A DNA stretch of 64,000 nt, taken from positions 372,001 through 436,000 of the forward strand of contig NZ_JAUOPC010000003.1 in NCBI RefSeq assembly GCF_030546805.1. Direction: 5' to 3'. The position numbers and the translations under genes are program-made. Position 1 is the stretch's first letter, and each line of letters begins with the position of its first letter. The notes beneath the pieces are model-generated. The model saw only the letters and a list, made by a program, of their open reading frames with translations. It had not been told where the DNA came from and searched no databases. Source of the DNA: Cyclobacterium sp. 1_MG-2023 (lineage in GTDB: Bacteria > Bacteroidota > Bacteroidia > Cytophagales > Cyclobacteriaceae). Shown in pieces: positions 45,320 to 55,879 of the stretch.

Positions 45320-48300
45320 ATGAAGCAATTGACAGTTAAATACTTTCTTTTTTTGAGTATCTTTTCCATAGGATGTTTTTTTATTTTTCTTGCTTGTGGA
45401 TCAAAGAAAGAACAAGACTTAAAAATAACCAAATTCAATGCTTTAGATACCCAAAAATGGGCTGCTGACTTGGAAGAACAGTTGAAGCCTGAAATAGATT
45501 CAGGTCTGTTTGTAAAGGTGTGGGCATCAGACTCCATGATTTTTGATCCCATATCAATAGATTTTGATGATCAAGGTAGATTGTATTACACACGTACCAA
45601 TAGGCAGAAAAATTCAGAGCATGATATTAGAAGACATCAGGATTGGGAAATAAGATCCATCGGTTTACAAACCATAGAAGAGAAGCGTGCATTTCTACGG
45701 AAGGAATTGTCTCAAGAAAACAGTGACAATAATGAATGGTTAAAAGATGTAAATGGGGATGGGTTTCACGACTGGAAAGACATGGCTGTTGAAAGAGACC
45801 ATATTTATCGCGTTGAAGATACAGATGGAGATGGTTTGGCAGATGAATACCAGTTGGTTTTTGATGAGTTATATGAAGAGGTGACAGATGTTGCCGGAGC
45901 AGTAATGAAACAAGGTGATGACTTATTTGTAGGAGCTGCTCCTGACATGTGGCGGGTAAGTGAGGATCCTGAGACCGGGTTGGCCTCAGAGAAAGTTTCT
46001 ATTTCCCATGGCTATGGGCTACATATCGGTTTTGGAGGCCATGGGATGTCAGGTTTGGAAATGGGACCTGATGGAAGGGTCTATTGGGGTATAGGAGACA
46101 TTGGTTTTAATGGAGTGGACCAAGATGGTGTTGAGCATAAGTATCCGAATAGGGGAGTGATCGCTCGTTCTAATCCTGATGGAAGTGATTTTGAAATTTT
46201 CGCGATGGGGGTAAGGAACACCCATGAGTTTGTATTTGATGATTATGGTAACCTCATTAGTGTAGACAATGATGGTGACCATCGAGGTGAAAGTGAGCGG
46301 CTTGTTTATTTGGTTGAAGGATCTGATACCGGCTGGAGGATCAATTGGCAATTTGGTAAATATAGGGATCCAAAAAACAATACTTATAAAGTATGGATGG
46401 ATGAAAATATGGCCAAACCCCGACAAGAGGGGCAGGCAACCTATTTTCTTCCACCCATTAAAAACTATATCAATGGTCCTACCGGAATGTTATACAATCC
46501 CGGTACAGCTTTGGGAGAAAGGTGGAAGGATACCTTTTTTGTCGCAGGCTTTTCAGGAAATCCTGCGAGATCGGGTATCTATGCTTTTAAGTTAAGTCCT
46601 AAAGGGGCAGGGTTTGAAATGATAGAAACCAAGAAAATCTTGGGCGGCCTGTTGCCTACAGGAATGGATTTTGGTCCGAACGGAGCCCTTTATTTTTCGG
46701 ATTGGATTGATGGTTGGGGGACCAAAGACAATGGCAGGGTTTGGAAACTTGAAGATGATGCAGGAGAAAATAGCCAACTTAGGAAAGACACAGAGACCTT
46801 AATCAGAGCTGGTTTTAAAAATAAAGAAAATGAGGACCTTGGGAATTTGCTGGCCCACGCTGATAAGCGGGTGCGGCAAAAGGCCCAATTTGAATTGGCT
46901 AATAGAGCAGAGGAGGGGCTGGAAATTTTCAAGCAAAAACTAACTGCAAACAACGAGCAGATAGCTAGAATTCATTCCATCTGGGGTATTGCTCAGCTTG
47001 CCCGATCAGGTGAAGAAAAAGCCGGAGACTTATTATTGCCTTTATTGGAGGACTCTGATTCAGAAATCAGGGCACAAGGAGCAAGGTGGTTAGGTGACAT
47101 AAGATATACGGCGGCAACAGATGCATTAATTCCACTGCTTAAAGACAGTGCACCACGTGTACAATTTTTTGCAACAGAAGCATTGGGTAGAATTAAAGCT
47201 CAATCTGCAGTTCAACCAATAATAGCTCTTTTAGCAGAGAATAATGATGAAGATGTTTATATCCGCCATGCCGGCAGCCTTGCCTTGTCAAGAATAGGGG
47301 ATGTTTCGGCCGTTGAAGCCTTGCACAATCACCCATCAAGGGCTGTGAGGGTGGCTGCAGTTGTGGCTTTAAGACGGATGCAAGCTCCTGAGGTGGCTAT
47401 GTTTTTAGCCGATAAGGAGGAATATATTGTGGCAGAAGCTGCCAGAGCAATCAATGATGACTTTTCTATTGAAGAAGCTTTGCCTGCTTTGGGGAAAGTG
47501 TTAGGTAGAAAAGGATTAAGCTCAGAACCATTACTCAGAAGAGCAATCAATGCCAATTTAAGAGTTGGCAATGAGGAAGCTTTAGGTTTAGTCTTGGATT
47601 TTATTGGTTTGGAGTCAGCACCGGAAGAAATGAGAATAGAAGCCATTGCAGCTTTGTCTACCTGGGACAACCCATCATTACTTGACCGTGTAACGGGAAG
47701 GTTTAGAGGAGAAGTAAAACGAGATGTTCAAGGAATTCGAGCAAAGGCCTCCGCACCATTACTAAACTTAACAGCCCATTCCAACCCAAAAATACGACAA
47801 TCTGCAGTGTCGGCTATCGGTAGCCTAAAAGTTACAGATGCTTCTGCTCAATTGTTAAGCCTATTAAAAACGGATAATGTACCCATGGTTCGAGAAGCTG
47901 CCATAAAGGCTTTGGCAAATGTTGGTTCAGGTAAAATGGCGGAAGCTTTGGAACTTGCAACCACAGATCAAGATAAAGGGGTTAGGATAGCCGGATTGGC
48001 TATTTTGGGAGAGCAGAACCTCGAGGGGAATACCGTGGCAAACTTGTTGGAAAAAGTTACATTGAATCAAACATTGGAAGAACGGCAAGCAGCCATATCA
48101 GCTTTGGGGAAAGTTGATGCTACTTATGCGGTTCCAGTTTTTAATCGATTGCTTGAGGCCATGAAAAATAAAAGCCTTCCTTCTGCCGTTGAATTGGAAT
48201 TAAGTGAAGCTCTTGAAACATTAGGTGATAAGGCCTTGTTAACACAATACGATTCCATTACATCCGAATTGTATGAAGGCGATGTAATGGCAAGTTATAA

Positions 48301-48742
48301 TAGTAGTCTATTTGGAGGAGATAAGGTAAAAGGCAGAAGGATTTTCTTCCAAAACCAGAGTGCTCAATGCATGCGTTGTCATTCATACGATGATTTCGGT
48401 GGTAGTGCCGGGCCTCGATTAAATGGTGTAGCAGAAAGGTTGAGTAGAAAAGAATTATTGGAAGCCCTTGTGGCCCCAAGTAACAAAATAGCCGATGGTT
48501 ATGGAGCGGTAAGCTTAAAACTAAATGATGGTAAAAGCGTTTCAGGGATAATAGTCAAAGAAAGCGAAAAAGACATTACTTTAAAAATAGGCAATGAACC
48601 TGAAAAAATTATACCCAAAGAAAACGTTACTGAGCGTACCAATGCTTTGTCTTCCATGCCGGATATGAAGGCGCTTTTGACTAAAAGAGAAATTCGTGAT
48701 TTAATTAGCTTCCTGGTTACTTTGGATAAAGAAGAACACTAG
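45320..48742 (+). CDS. TIGR02604-type lipoprotein: beta-propeller dehydrogenase, HEAT repeats, cytochrome c domain
   Basis: Large exported lipoprotein (C26, IFLAC) of 1140 residues. Residues about 60-480 form a beta-propeller like the putative membrane-bound dehydrogenases (GVRNTHEFVFDDYGNLISVD, GSDTGWRINWQFGKY, GPTGMLYNPGT, GALYFSDWIDGW). Two calcium-type loops, DVNGDGFHDWKD and DTDGDGLADEYQ, lie at about 143-178. Residues about 500-960 are HEAT repeats. The C-terminal haem domain has C1017-MR-C1020-H1021 and GGSAGPRLNG. It likely oxidises a sugar or polyol and passes electrons to a cytochrome chain; the substrate is unknown. Immediately followed by a paralogue. Confidence 0.85.
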   Translation: MKQLTVKYFLFLSIFSIGCFFIFLACGSKKEQDLKITKFNALDTQKWAADLEEQLKPEIDSGLFVKVWASDSMIFDPISIDFDDQGRLYYTRTNRQKNSEHDIRRHQDWEIRSIGLQTIEEKRAFLRKELSQENSDNNEWLKDVNGDGFHDWKDMAVERDHIYRVEDTDGDGLADEYQLVFDELYEEVTDVAGAVMKQGDDLFVGAAPDMWRVSEDPETGLASEKVSISHGYGLHIGFGGHGMSGLEMGPDGRVYWGIGDIGFNGVDQDGVEHKYPNRGVIARSNPDGSDFEIFAMGVRNTHEFVFDDYGNLISVDNDGDHRGESERLVYLVEGSDTGWRINWQFGKYRDPKNNTYKVWMDENMAKPRQEGQATYFLPPIKNYINGPTGMLYNPGTALGERWKDTFFVAGFSGNPARSGIYAFKLSPKGAGFEMIETKKILGGLLPTGMDFGPNGALYFSDWIDGWGTKDNGRVWKLEDDAGENSQLRKDTETLIRAGFKNKENEDLGNLLAHADKRVRQKAQFELANRAEEGLEIFKQKLTANNEQIARIHSIWGIAQLARSGEEKAGDLLLPLLEDSDSEIRAQGARWLGDIRYTAATDALIPLLKDSAPRVQFFATEALGRIKAQSAVQPIIALLAENNDEDVYIRHAGSLALSRIGDVSAVEALHNHPSRAVRVAAVVALRRMQAPEVAMFLADKEEYIVAEAARAINDDFSIEEALPALGKVLGRKGLSSEPLLRRAINANLRVGNEEALGLVLDFIGLESAPEEMRIEAIAALSTWDNPSLLDRVTGRFRGEVKRDVQGIRAKASAPLLNLTAHSNPKIRQSAVSAIGSLKVTDASAQLLSLLKTDNVPMVREAAIKALANVGSGKMAEALELATTDQDKGVRIAGLAILGEQNLEGNTVANLLEKVTLNQTLEERQAAISALGKVDATYAVPVFNRLLEAMKNKSLPSAVELELSEALETLGDKALLTQYDSITSELYEGDVMASYNSSLFGGDKVKGRRIFFQNQSAQCMRCHSYDDFGGSAGPRLNGVAERLSRKELLEALVAPSNKIADGYGAVSLKLNDGKSVSGIIVKESEKDITLKIGNEPEKIIPKENVTERTNALSSMPDMKALLTKREIRDLISFLVTLDKEEH

Positions 48743-48798
48743 CCTATTTGATTCACAACAAGTAATAAAATACCCGTTTTAATTTATATTGAATATCC

Positions 48799-51700
48799 AT
48801 GTTGAGAAATATTAAATTGAAAAAGCCTTATAAAATTTTTAATTTTTTTCCTTTATATTTTATTCTAGGTTTATGCATTACCGCATGTAAATCAGATGAG
48901 CAGGCGGTTCCCTTACAAGTAAAATCACTAACAAAGGAGGAAGTAAACCAGCAAGCTTCAGCGATCGAAGCTTTGGTAAATCCGGAATTCCACCAAGACT
49001 TAAACTTGGAATTGTGGGCAGTTGATTCATTGGTGGCAGACCCGATTTCTTTACAGATCGATGATTCAGGTAATGCCATATATTCAAAGACAAACAGGAG
49101 GAAAATTTCTGAGTTTGATATTCGAAGTCACCAGGATTGGGAAATAGCCTCTATTAGTTTTAAGAATGTAGCGGATAGAAAAACTTTTATCCATGAAGAG
49201 CTTTCACCGGAGAATAGTGAAAAAAACGAGTGGCTTCCAGATATCAACGGGGATGGCTCTCATGACTGGAAAGACCTTACCATTGAAAAAGAGAATGTGT
49301 TTGAGGTGAAGGATACTGATGGGGATGGCAAAGCGGATCAGTCTCTTTTAATTGCCAGTGATTTTAATGAGGAAACTTCAGATGTTGCCGGGGCGGTATT
49401 AAAATATGATGATGCTTTATTTGTTGGCGTTGCACCTGATCTGTGGAGAATGACTGATACAAATGGTGATGGACTTATGGATAAAAAAGAGTCATTGGCA
49501 CATGGCTTTGGTGTTCATATTGGTTTTGGCGGGCACAATATGTCAGGGCTTAAAGTGGGGCCCGAAGGTAAAATTTATTGGGGAATTGGAGACATAGGTT
49601 TTAGTGGTAAAGACGATAAAGGAAACCTTCTGGATTTCCCCAATTGCGGGGTGATTGCACGGGCGAACCCTGATGGATCAGATTTTGAAATTTTCGCTTA
49701 TGGGGTGAGAAATACCCACGAATTTGATTTTGATGAATACGGAAACCTAATCAGCGTCGACAATGATGGAGACCATAAGGGTGAAAGTGAAAGGATTGTT
49801 TATTTGGTAGAGGGGTCAGATACGGGCTGGCGAATCAATTGGCAGTTTGGGAAATACCGTGATTCCAAAAACAATGGGTATAAAGTGTGGATGGATGAAA
49901 AAATGCATCTGCCAAGAAATGAAGATCAGGCAGCATACTTTATCCCAACTATTGCCAATTATATCAATGGTCCTACCGGTTTTCAATATAACCCGGGTAC
50001 CGGTTTAGGAGATCAATGGAAAAATAAATTTTTTGTTGCTGAGTTTGGAGGGAATGCTGCCAGATCTGGAATCCATGCTTTTGACCTGAAACCAAAAGGA
50101 GCAGGATTTGAGATGGGAGAGACCCAACAAATATTAACTGGTATTTTGGCCACAGGTATGGATTTTGCTCCTGATGGGGCCCTGTATTTTTCAGATTGGA
50201 TTGATGGATGGGTGAATAAGGGCTATGGGCGAATTTGGAAATTCACCGATGAAACAGCCAATTCAACCATTGGAAAACAAACTGAAACTCATTTGAAGAA
50301 GAATTTTTCTGAATTGTCGATAGAAGAGTTGAGTACCTTGTTGGGCTTTGAAGACCAACGAGTGAGACAAAAGGCACAGTTTGAATTGGCCAAGAGGGGA
50401 GCGGAAGGAATGGAAGTATTTAAAACTTCTTTGGCGCAAACAGAAAACCAGTTGGCTAGGGTGCATTCCATTTGGGGAATTTCCCAGTTGGCCCGAAAAA
50501 AGGCCGACCATGCTGAGGTGCTGATACCTTACTTAAAAGACAATGATGCTGAAATAGTAGCGCAGGCAAGCAAGTGGCTTGGGGATTTGAAATATTCAGC
50601 AGCAGCTGAATATATTCTGCCTTTACTTGGTTCTGAAGCACCCAGGGTTCAATTTTTTGCAGCTGAGGCTTTAGGGAAAATGATGCATAAAGCAGCTTTT
50701 GCACCAATGGTGAATTTGCTTCAAGAAAATGACAATGAAGATTTGTATATCCGGCATGCGGCTAGTTTGGCAATTTCCAGATTGACTGAGGCCTCTGCAA
50801 TTGCCAAATTGTCCAAGCATCCTTCTGATGCGGTTCGACTTGGAGCTGTTCTTGCGCTTAGAAGATTGAGAGATCCGAGAATCACATTATTTTTACAAGA
50901 TGAGAATGAATACATAGTTGCGGAAGCAGCCAGAGCAATCAATGATGATTTCTCTATTGAAGCAGCTATTCCGGAATTAGGAAAAATATTAAATACCGGA
51001 AACTATACCTCTGAGCCATTGTTAAGACGAGCCATTAATGCTAATTTAAGATGGGGTACAGAAGAAGGCTTCAATAACTTATTGACTTATGCCAATTCAG
51101 CTCAAGCTCCCGAAGCCATGCGAGTGGAAGCCATAGCTACCTTAAGTACCTGGACTTCGCCTTCTGTCCTTGATAGAGTTGACGGATGGTACAGGGGAGA
51201 AGTCACAAGAGACATACAAGCTTTCCAATCCTCAGCGGCTGATATATTGAAGGGCTTGAGCAAAAATAAAAGTCGAGATATTAGAGAAGGGGCAGTTGTG
51301 GCATTAGGTGAACTGAAAATAGAAGAGGCAAGTGAACACCTATTGACCGTATTATCAAATGATAAAGATCCGGCTGTAAGGGCAGAAAGTTTGAGGGCTT
51401 TAGCTAAAATCCCTGATTCGCCCATGGACAAGGCCGTAGAAAAGGCTCTTTCTGACAGCCAGAGAAGTGTTAGGGTTGCAGGCCTGGATTTATTGGAAGA
51501 ATTGACGATACCTGATGAAAGAAAAGCTGCTCTTTTAGACGAGGTAATTCAGAAGAGGACGGTGGAAGAGCAACAAGCTGCAGTAAATACCTTGGCCAGA
51601 CTTGACCAAGAAAGTGCCAAAAACGTTTTTGAAAAATTATTGGCTCAATTTGAGGAGAATAAATTGCCTCAAGCCATAGAGTTAGAGTTTTTTGAAGCCA

Positions 51701-52230
51701 TGGAAACCAGAGAAGATACGCAATTAAAAGAGAGGTACAATCAAGTACATGAGAACATGACACAGGATGATTTACTGGCCTCTTATAGCGGAAGTTTATA
51801 TGGTGGTGACTTGGTGAAAGGGCGAAAAATTTTCTTTCAACATGCCACAGCCCAGTGCATTAAATGTCATGCTTATGATGATTTTGGAGGAAATGCTGGA
51901 CCTAAATTAAACGGAGTAGGAGCAAGACTTACGAGAGAACAATTACTTGAAGCATTAATTGATCCAAGCAAGAGGCTTGCCCCCGGTTTTGGAGTGGTTA
52001 CCCTTACCTTAGACAATGATAAGAAGGTTGCTGGGATAAAAATGGACGAAACTGAGGAAAGCATTACCTTGAAAATGGGTAATCAACCCGACACCCTTAT
52101 AAGGAAGAATCAGATTCTGGAAAGAAAAGATGTACCTTCCAGTATGCCTGATATGAAACAGTTTTTGAGCAGGAGAGAGATCAGGGATTTGGTTAGTTTC
52201 TTGGTAACTTTGGAAGAGGACTTTAATTGA
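48799..52230 (+). CDS. Second TIGR02604-type HEAT/cytochrome lipoprotein (paralogue)
   Basis: Tandem paralogue of the preceding gene with the same domain order and nearly the same length (1143 residues). The lipobox ends at C30 (ITAC). Calcium-type loops DINGDGSHDWKD and DTDGDGKADQ, propeller motifs (GVRNTHEFDFDEYGNLISVD, GPTGFQYNPGT, DGALYFSDWIDGW), HEAT repeats and the haem motif C1020-IK-C1023-H1024 are all intact. The two copies share long near-identical blocks in the HEAT region (VAEAARAINDDFSIE, LLRRAINANLR). Both copies keep haem ligands and calcium loops, so neither looks decayed. A strong terminator follows. Confidence 0.85.
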   Translation: MLRNIKLKKPYKIFNFFPLYFILGLCITACKSDEQAVPLQVKSLTKEEVNQQASAIEALVNPEFHQDLNLELWAVDSLVADPISLQIDDSGNAIYSKTNRRKISEFDIRSHQDWEIASISFKNVADRKTFIHEELSPENSEKNEWLPDINGDGSHDWKDLTIEKENVFEVKDTDGDGKADQSLLIASDFNEETSDVAGAVLKYDDALFVGVAPDLWRMTDTNGDGLMDKKESLAHGFGVHIGFGGHNMSGLKVGPEGKIYWGIGDIGFSGKDDKGNLLDFPNCGVIARANPDGSDFEIFAYGVRNTHEFDFDEYGNLISVDNDGDHKGESERIVYLVEGSDTGWRINWQFGKYRDSKNNGYKVWMDEKMHLPRNEDQAAYFIPTIANYINGPTGFQYNPGTGLGDQWKNKFFVAEFGGNAARSGIHAFDLKPKGAGFEMGETQQILTGILATGMDFAPDGALYFSDWIDGWVNKGYGRIWKFTDETANSTIGKQTETHLKKNFSELSIEELSTLLGFEDQRVRQKAQFELAKRGAEGMEVFKTSLAQTENQLARVHSIWGISQLARKKADHAEVLIPYLKDNDAEIVAQASKWLGDLKYSAAAEYILPLLGSEAPRVQFFAAEALGKMMHKAAFAPMVNLLQENDNEDLYIRHAASLAISRLTEASAIAKLSKHPSDAVRLGAVLALRRLRDPRITLFLQDENEYIVAEAARAINDDFSIEAAIPELGKILNTGNYTSEPLLRRAINANLRWGTEEGFNNLLTYANSAQAPEAMRVEAIATLSTWTSPSVLDRVDGWYRGEVTRDIQAFQSSAADILKGLSKNKSRDIREGAVVALGELKIEEASEHLLTVLSNDKDPAVRAESLRALAKIPDSPMDKAVEKALSDSQRSVRVAGLDLLEELTIPDERKAALLDEVIQKRTVEEQQAAVNTLARLDQESAKNVFEKLLAQFEENKLPQAIELEFFEAMETREDTQLKERYNQVHENMTQDDLLASYSGSLYGGDLVKGRKIFFQHATAQCIKCHAYDDFGGNAGPKLNGVGARLTREQLLEALIDPSKRLAPGFGVVTLTLDNDKKVAGIKMDETEESITLKMGNQPDTLIRKNQILERKDVPSSMPDMKQFLSRREIRDLVSFLVTLEEDFN

Positions 52231-52249
52231 AATGAGATTTATCTACTAA

Positions 52250-52295
52250 AATAAAAGCAGAAGGCCTCATGAAAATGAGGCCTTCTGCTTTTATT
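52250..52295. terminator. Perfect 21-bp hairpin with GAAA loop, bidirectional terminator
   Basis: Positions 52250-52270 and 52275-52295 pair exactly around a GAAA tetraloop; the arms begin with A-rich and end with T-rich sequence. It separates the convergent lipoprotein gene and hisB and can terminate both. Confidence 0.9.
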
Positions 52296-52319
52296 ATACC
52301 CGAGGAATAAAGGGGCTAT

Positions 52320-53420
52320 TTATAAAGTTCCTTTGGTACTTGGAAGTTGATCCAAAGCATCAAGGTCCTTTTTGACCGCCATTTTAATTGCTCTTGCAAG
52401 GCCTTTAAAAATGGCTTCAATTTTATGGTGTTCATTGTCACCTTCAGCTTTTATATTCAAATTACATTTAGATGTATCACTAAAAGACTTGAAGAAATGG
52501 TAGAACATTTCGGTCGGCATGTCACCGATTTTTTCACGCTTAAATTCTGCCTCCCAAACGATCCAAGGCCGGCCCCCAAAATCGACTGCAACTTGGGCCA
52601 AACAATCGTCCATGGGCAGTAAAAAACCATACCTATAGATGCCTTTTTTATTTCCCATGGCCTTCAAATAAGCCTCTCCAAGCGCCAAACCGGTATCCTC
52701 AATGGTATGGTGTTCATCTATATGTAAATCTCCCTCTACCTTTATTTCCAGATCACATCCGCCATGCTTGGCGAGTTGATCCAGCATATGGTCAAAAAAT
52801 GGAAGGCCGGTATTGATGGTGCTATTTCCTGTTCCGTCAAGGTTTAATTTTATGTCTATATTGGTTTCAGCAGTCTTTCTTACTACCTCTGCCTTTCGAG
52901 GAGGAAGCTTCAAGAATTCATAAATTTTATCCCAATTGTCTACTGAAATATCTGCTTCTTTTACCTCCTCTTTTCCCAAAAAGATGGATTTTGTTCCTAG
53001 GTTCTTTGCCAAGGTTACATCGGTCTCTCGGTCTCCAATTACATAGGAGTTTTCTAAATCATAGTCTCCATTGAGGTAAGCTGTAAGCAAAGCCGTTCCC
53101 GGTTTTCTAGTAGGTGCATTTTCATGCTCGAAAGTCTTATCAATATGGATGTCTTTGAAAATTACACCCTCTTGTTCTAATGTTTTAAGCATTTTAAATT
53201 GGGCCGGCCAAAAAGTTTCTTCCGGAAAAGAATCTGTACCCAACCCGTCTTGGTTGGTTACCAAGACCAATTCAAAATCCCCATCTTCTGCAATCTTTAC
53301 CAAGTTGCTAATTGCCCTGGGGATAAATTCAAGTTTTTCTAGGCTGTCTACCTGATAATCTGTTGGTGGTTCTTTGATAATGGTACCATCCCTATCTATA
53401 AATAATAGCTTTTTTTTCAT
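52320..53420 (-). CDS. hisB: Bifunctional histidinol-phosphatase / imidazoleglycerol-phosphate dehydratase
   Basis: Catalyses two steps of histidine synthesis. The N-terminal HAD phosphatase (about 1-165) has D9-R-D11-GT in FIDRDGTI and the zinc-loop region [10 protein letters not shown]. The C-terminal dehydratase (about 170-366) has [30 protein letters not shown] and [18 protein letters not shown], giving the manganese histidines. The fused form is common in Bacteroidota and enterobacteria. It is the last gene of the hisGDCB operon, 12 bases after hisC, and the terminator lies directly beyond it. Confidence 0.97.
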   Translation of the reverse strand: MKKKLLFIDRDGTIIKEPPTDYQVDSLEKLEFIPRAISNLVKIAEDGDFELVLVTNQDGLGTDSFPEETFWPAQFKMLKTLEQEGVIFKDIHIDKTFEHENAPTRKPGTALLTAYLNGDYDLENSYVIGDRETDVTLAKNLGTKSIFLGKEEVKEADISVDNWDKIYEFLKLPPRKAEVVRKTAETNIDIKLNLDGTGNSTINTGLPFFDHMLDQLAKHGGCDLEIKVEGDLHIDEHHTIEDTGLALGEAYLKAMGNKKGIYRYGFLLPMDDCLAQVAVDFGGRPWIVWEAEFKREKIGDMPTEMFYHFFKSFSDTSKCNLNIKAEGDNEHHKIEAIFKGLARAIKMAVKKDLDALDQLPSTKGTL

Positions 53421-53432
53421 GCTTTAATTTGT

Positions 53433-54503
53433 TCAAGTAGTTTTAGTATAAACATGTAGGACCTCTTTCAAAGCCTGAATAAATTGCTTGTTTTCCTCTT
53501 CATTACCTACTGTTATACGCAAACAATCCTCACAGCGTTGAACCTTTGATCGGTCTCTTACGATAATCTTTTCTTCGATCAGTTTTTGGTAAACTTGGTT
53601 GGCATGCGGAACTTTTGCCAAAAGAAAATTAGCAGCCGAAGGGTAAACCTTTTCGACTTCAGGAATTTGTTCTAAGGCCAATTCTAACTTATCTTTTTGC
53701 ACCAATATTTCCTTCACCATGTCTGCCAGTACCTTGGTGTTTCCCATGGCTTTCAGCACTGTGTCCTGAGTCAAACCACTGATATTATAGGGTGGCTTGA
53801 TTTTATTAAGTATACCAATTATTTCTTTGGATGCATAGGCCATTCCCAAACGCAATGCTGCCAAACCCCATGCTTTTGAAAGCGTTTGCATAACCAGCAT
53901 ATTCGGATAATGGTTTAGCTCTAAACTAAAGCTGGGTTCATCACTGAAATCAATATAGGCTTCATCTATTACCACCAAACCATCAAATTTGGTGAGTATC
54001 TGGTATATGGATTGGCGGGAAATTTTATTTCCACTCGGGTTATTTGGAGAGCATATAAAAATGATCTTCGTATGTTGATCCACAGCCTCCAATACCTTTT
54101 CTACCTCAATTTCAAAAGAAGAGGAAAGGGGTACTTTTTTAGTTGCTACATCATTAATACCCGCACTTACTTCATACATTCCATAAGTGGGGGGCATGAT
54201 AATGACATTATCTACTCCCGGATTACAAAAAGCCCTGAACAGTAAATCTATCGCTTCATCACTTCCATTGCCAAGAAAGATATTGGCAGGAAGGACTTGT
54301 TTTATTTCACCTAACTTTTTCTTTAGCTTTGACTGATAAGGGTCAGGGTAGCGATTAAAAGTTTGCTCAGAAACTGAGCCTAATGCATTTTCATTGGCAT
54401 CAAGGAATATGCCCTCTTCTCCAGTGTATTCATCTCTGGCAGAGGAATAAGGCTTTAGTGAGGCAATGTGTGGCCTAAGTAATTTCTGAAGATCAAATGC
54501 CAT
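53433..54503 (-). CDS. hisC: Histidinol-phosphate aminotransferase
   Basis: PLP-dependent class II aminotransferase converting imidazole-acetol phosphate and glutamate to histidinol phosphate. It shows LGNGSDEAIDLLFRAF near 75-90, IFICSPNNPSGNKI near 148, VIDEAYIDFSDEPSF near 173 and the PLP lysine in TLSKAWGLAALRLGM near 208. The 356-residue length is normal. Only one base separates its ATG from the hisD stop codon. Confidence 0.96.
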   Translation of the reverse strand: MAFDLQKLLRPHIASLKPYSSARDEYTGEEGIFLDANENALGSVSEQTFNRYPDPYQSKLKKKLGEIKQVLPANIFLGNGSDEAIDLLFRAFCNPGVDNVIIMPPTYGMYEVSAGINDVATKKVPLSSSFEIEVEKVLEAVDQHTKIIFICSPNNPSGNKISRQSIYQILTKFDGLVVIDEAYIDFSDEPSFSLELNHYPNMLVMQTLSKAWGLAALRLGMAYASKEIIGILNKIKPPYNISGLTQDTVLKAMGNTKVLADMVKEILVQKDKLELALEQIPEVEKVYPSAANFLLAKVPHANQVYQKLIEEKIIVRDRSKVQRCEDCLRITVGNEEENKQFIQALKEVLHVYTKTT

Positions 54504-54504
54504 T

Positions 54505-55797
54505 TTATTTTTCTTTTTTTAGGTAATTCAAACGTATGCTTACTGCTTGTTTGTGCGCCATAAGCTGTTCGTTTTCAGCCATTACCTCTATTATAGGGCC
54601 CAATCCTTCCAATCCTTTTTCAGTGATTTTCTGGTAGGTAATCTTCTTCACAAAACTGTCCAAAGAAACGCCGGAAAAGCTTCTTGCATAACCATTGGTA
54701 GGTAAGGTGTGATTGGTGCCTGAGGCATAATCTCCTGCAGATTCAGGGGTGAAATTGCCGATAAATACAGAACCGGCATTGACAATTCCTGCCACTGTTT
54801 TGTCCTCATCTTCAATATTAAGGATAAGGTGTTCGGGAGCATATTCATTGATTAACTCCAAGGCGGTATCCCTATCATTTATCACTACTGCCAAACTGTT
54901 TTTCAATGCCTTTTCGGCTGTTTTTTGTCGAGGAAGTTCTTTCAGTTGTATATTAACCTCCTCTATCACCTTATTTACAATGGCCTCTGTTGGGCAAACC
55001 AAGACCACCTGACTGTCTGCACCATGCTCTGCCTGTGAAAGCAAATCTGCAGCAACGAATGCGGGAATGGCGGTTTCATCCGCATAAACAAGAACCTCAG
55101 AAGGGCCTGCAGGCATATCAATGGCTACTCCTTTTTTTGCTGCCAATTGCTTTGAAGCGGTGACATACTGATTTCCGGGACCAAAAATTTTATCAACATT
55201 AGGGACAGTCTCAGTACCATAAGCTAAGGCAGCAATGGCTTGAGCACCTCCGGCTTTGATCACTTTGCTGATGCCAATCAATTTTGCCGCATATAAAATG
55301 GCAGGGTGGACTTGCCCTTTTTGATCAGGAGGGGTGCAAAGAACGATCTCTTGACATCCTGCTAATTTTGCAGGAATACCAAGCATTAATACTGTAGAAA
55401 ACAATGGAGCTGTTCCGCCCGGCACATACAAGCCTACTTTTTGAATGGCTACGCTTCTTCGCATACAGGTAACCCCCATCATAATTTCGGTACTCAGATC
55501 CGGTGTTTCCTGTAGCTTGTGAAACTTTTCAATATTGGATTTGGCTGTTTTTATGGCGCTCTTTAGCGATTTATCCACATGCTTACCTGAATTTTCTATT
55601 TCCGAGGGATCCACCATTATGGAATCTATTTCCACATGATCATACTCAAAAGCAAATTTTCGTAAGGCTTTGTCTCCCTGACGTTTTACCTTTTTCATGA
55701 TCGGTTTCACGATCTTTTCTATGTCCTTCGTTTTTTGAACGGGTCTTGCCAGTTCTTTTTTCCAACTTTTTTTGCTAGGATTGACCAGGATTTTCAT
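54505..55797 (-). CDS. hisD: Histidinol dehydrogenase
   Basis: Zinc-dependent NAD enzyme oxidising histidinol to histidine in two steps. Family motifs are VGLYVPGGTAPLFSTVLML near 105, GPGNQYVTASKQLA near 205, IDMPAGPSEVLVYAD near 225, the zinc-binding DLLSQAEHGADSQ near 248 and GNFTPESAGDYASGTNHTLPT near 345. I chose the ATG at 55797 (MKILVNPSKKSW), which matches the usual HisD beginning; ATGs at 55803 and 55830 are alternatives. About 80 bases separate it from hisG. Confidence 0.95.
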   Translation of the reverse strand: MKILVNPSKKSWKKELARPVQKTKDIEKIVKPIMKKVKRQGDKALRKFAFEYDHVEIDSIMVDPSEIENSGKHVDKSLKSAIKTAKSNIEKFHKLQETPDLSTEIMMGVTCMRRSVAIQKVGLYVPGGTAPLFSTVLMLGIPAKLAGCQEIVLCTPPDQKGQVHPAILYAAKLIGISKVIKAGGAQAIAALAYGTETVPNVDKIFGPGNQYVTASKQLAAKKGVAIDMPAGPSEVLVYADETAIPAFVAADLLSQAEHGADSQVVLVCPTEAIVNKVIEEVNIQLKELPRQKTAEKALKNSLAVVINDRDTALELINEYAPEHLILNIEDEDKTVAGIVNAGSVFIGNFTPESAGDYASGTNHTLPTNGYARSFSGVSLDSFVKKITYQKITEKGLEGLGPIIEVMAENEQLMAHKQAVSIRLNYLKKEK

Positions 55798-55879
55798 ACG
55801 CATTGAATTTTGTAATGGGAACAACTTCATTCCCTATATTGAAAGGGAAGCTAACTGTCCATCAGTTTACAATCGATTC

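Noticed and set aside
46049-51763. Many antisense frames across the two HEAT/cytochrome genes
   Set aside because: They arise from codon bias of the real genes on the plus strand; the same shadow frames appear at equivalent places in both paralogues.
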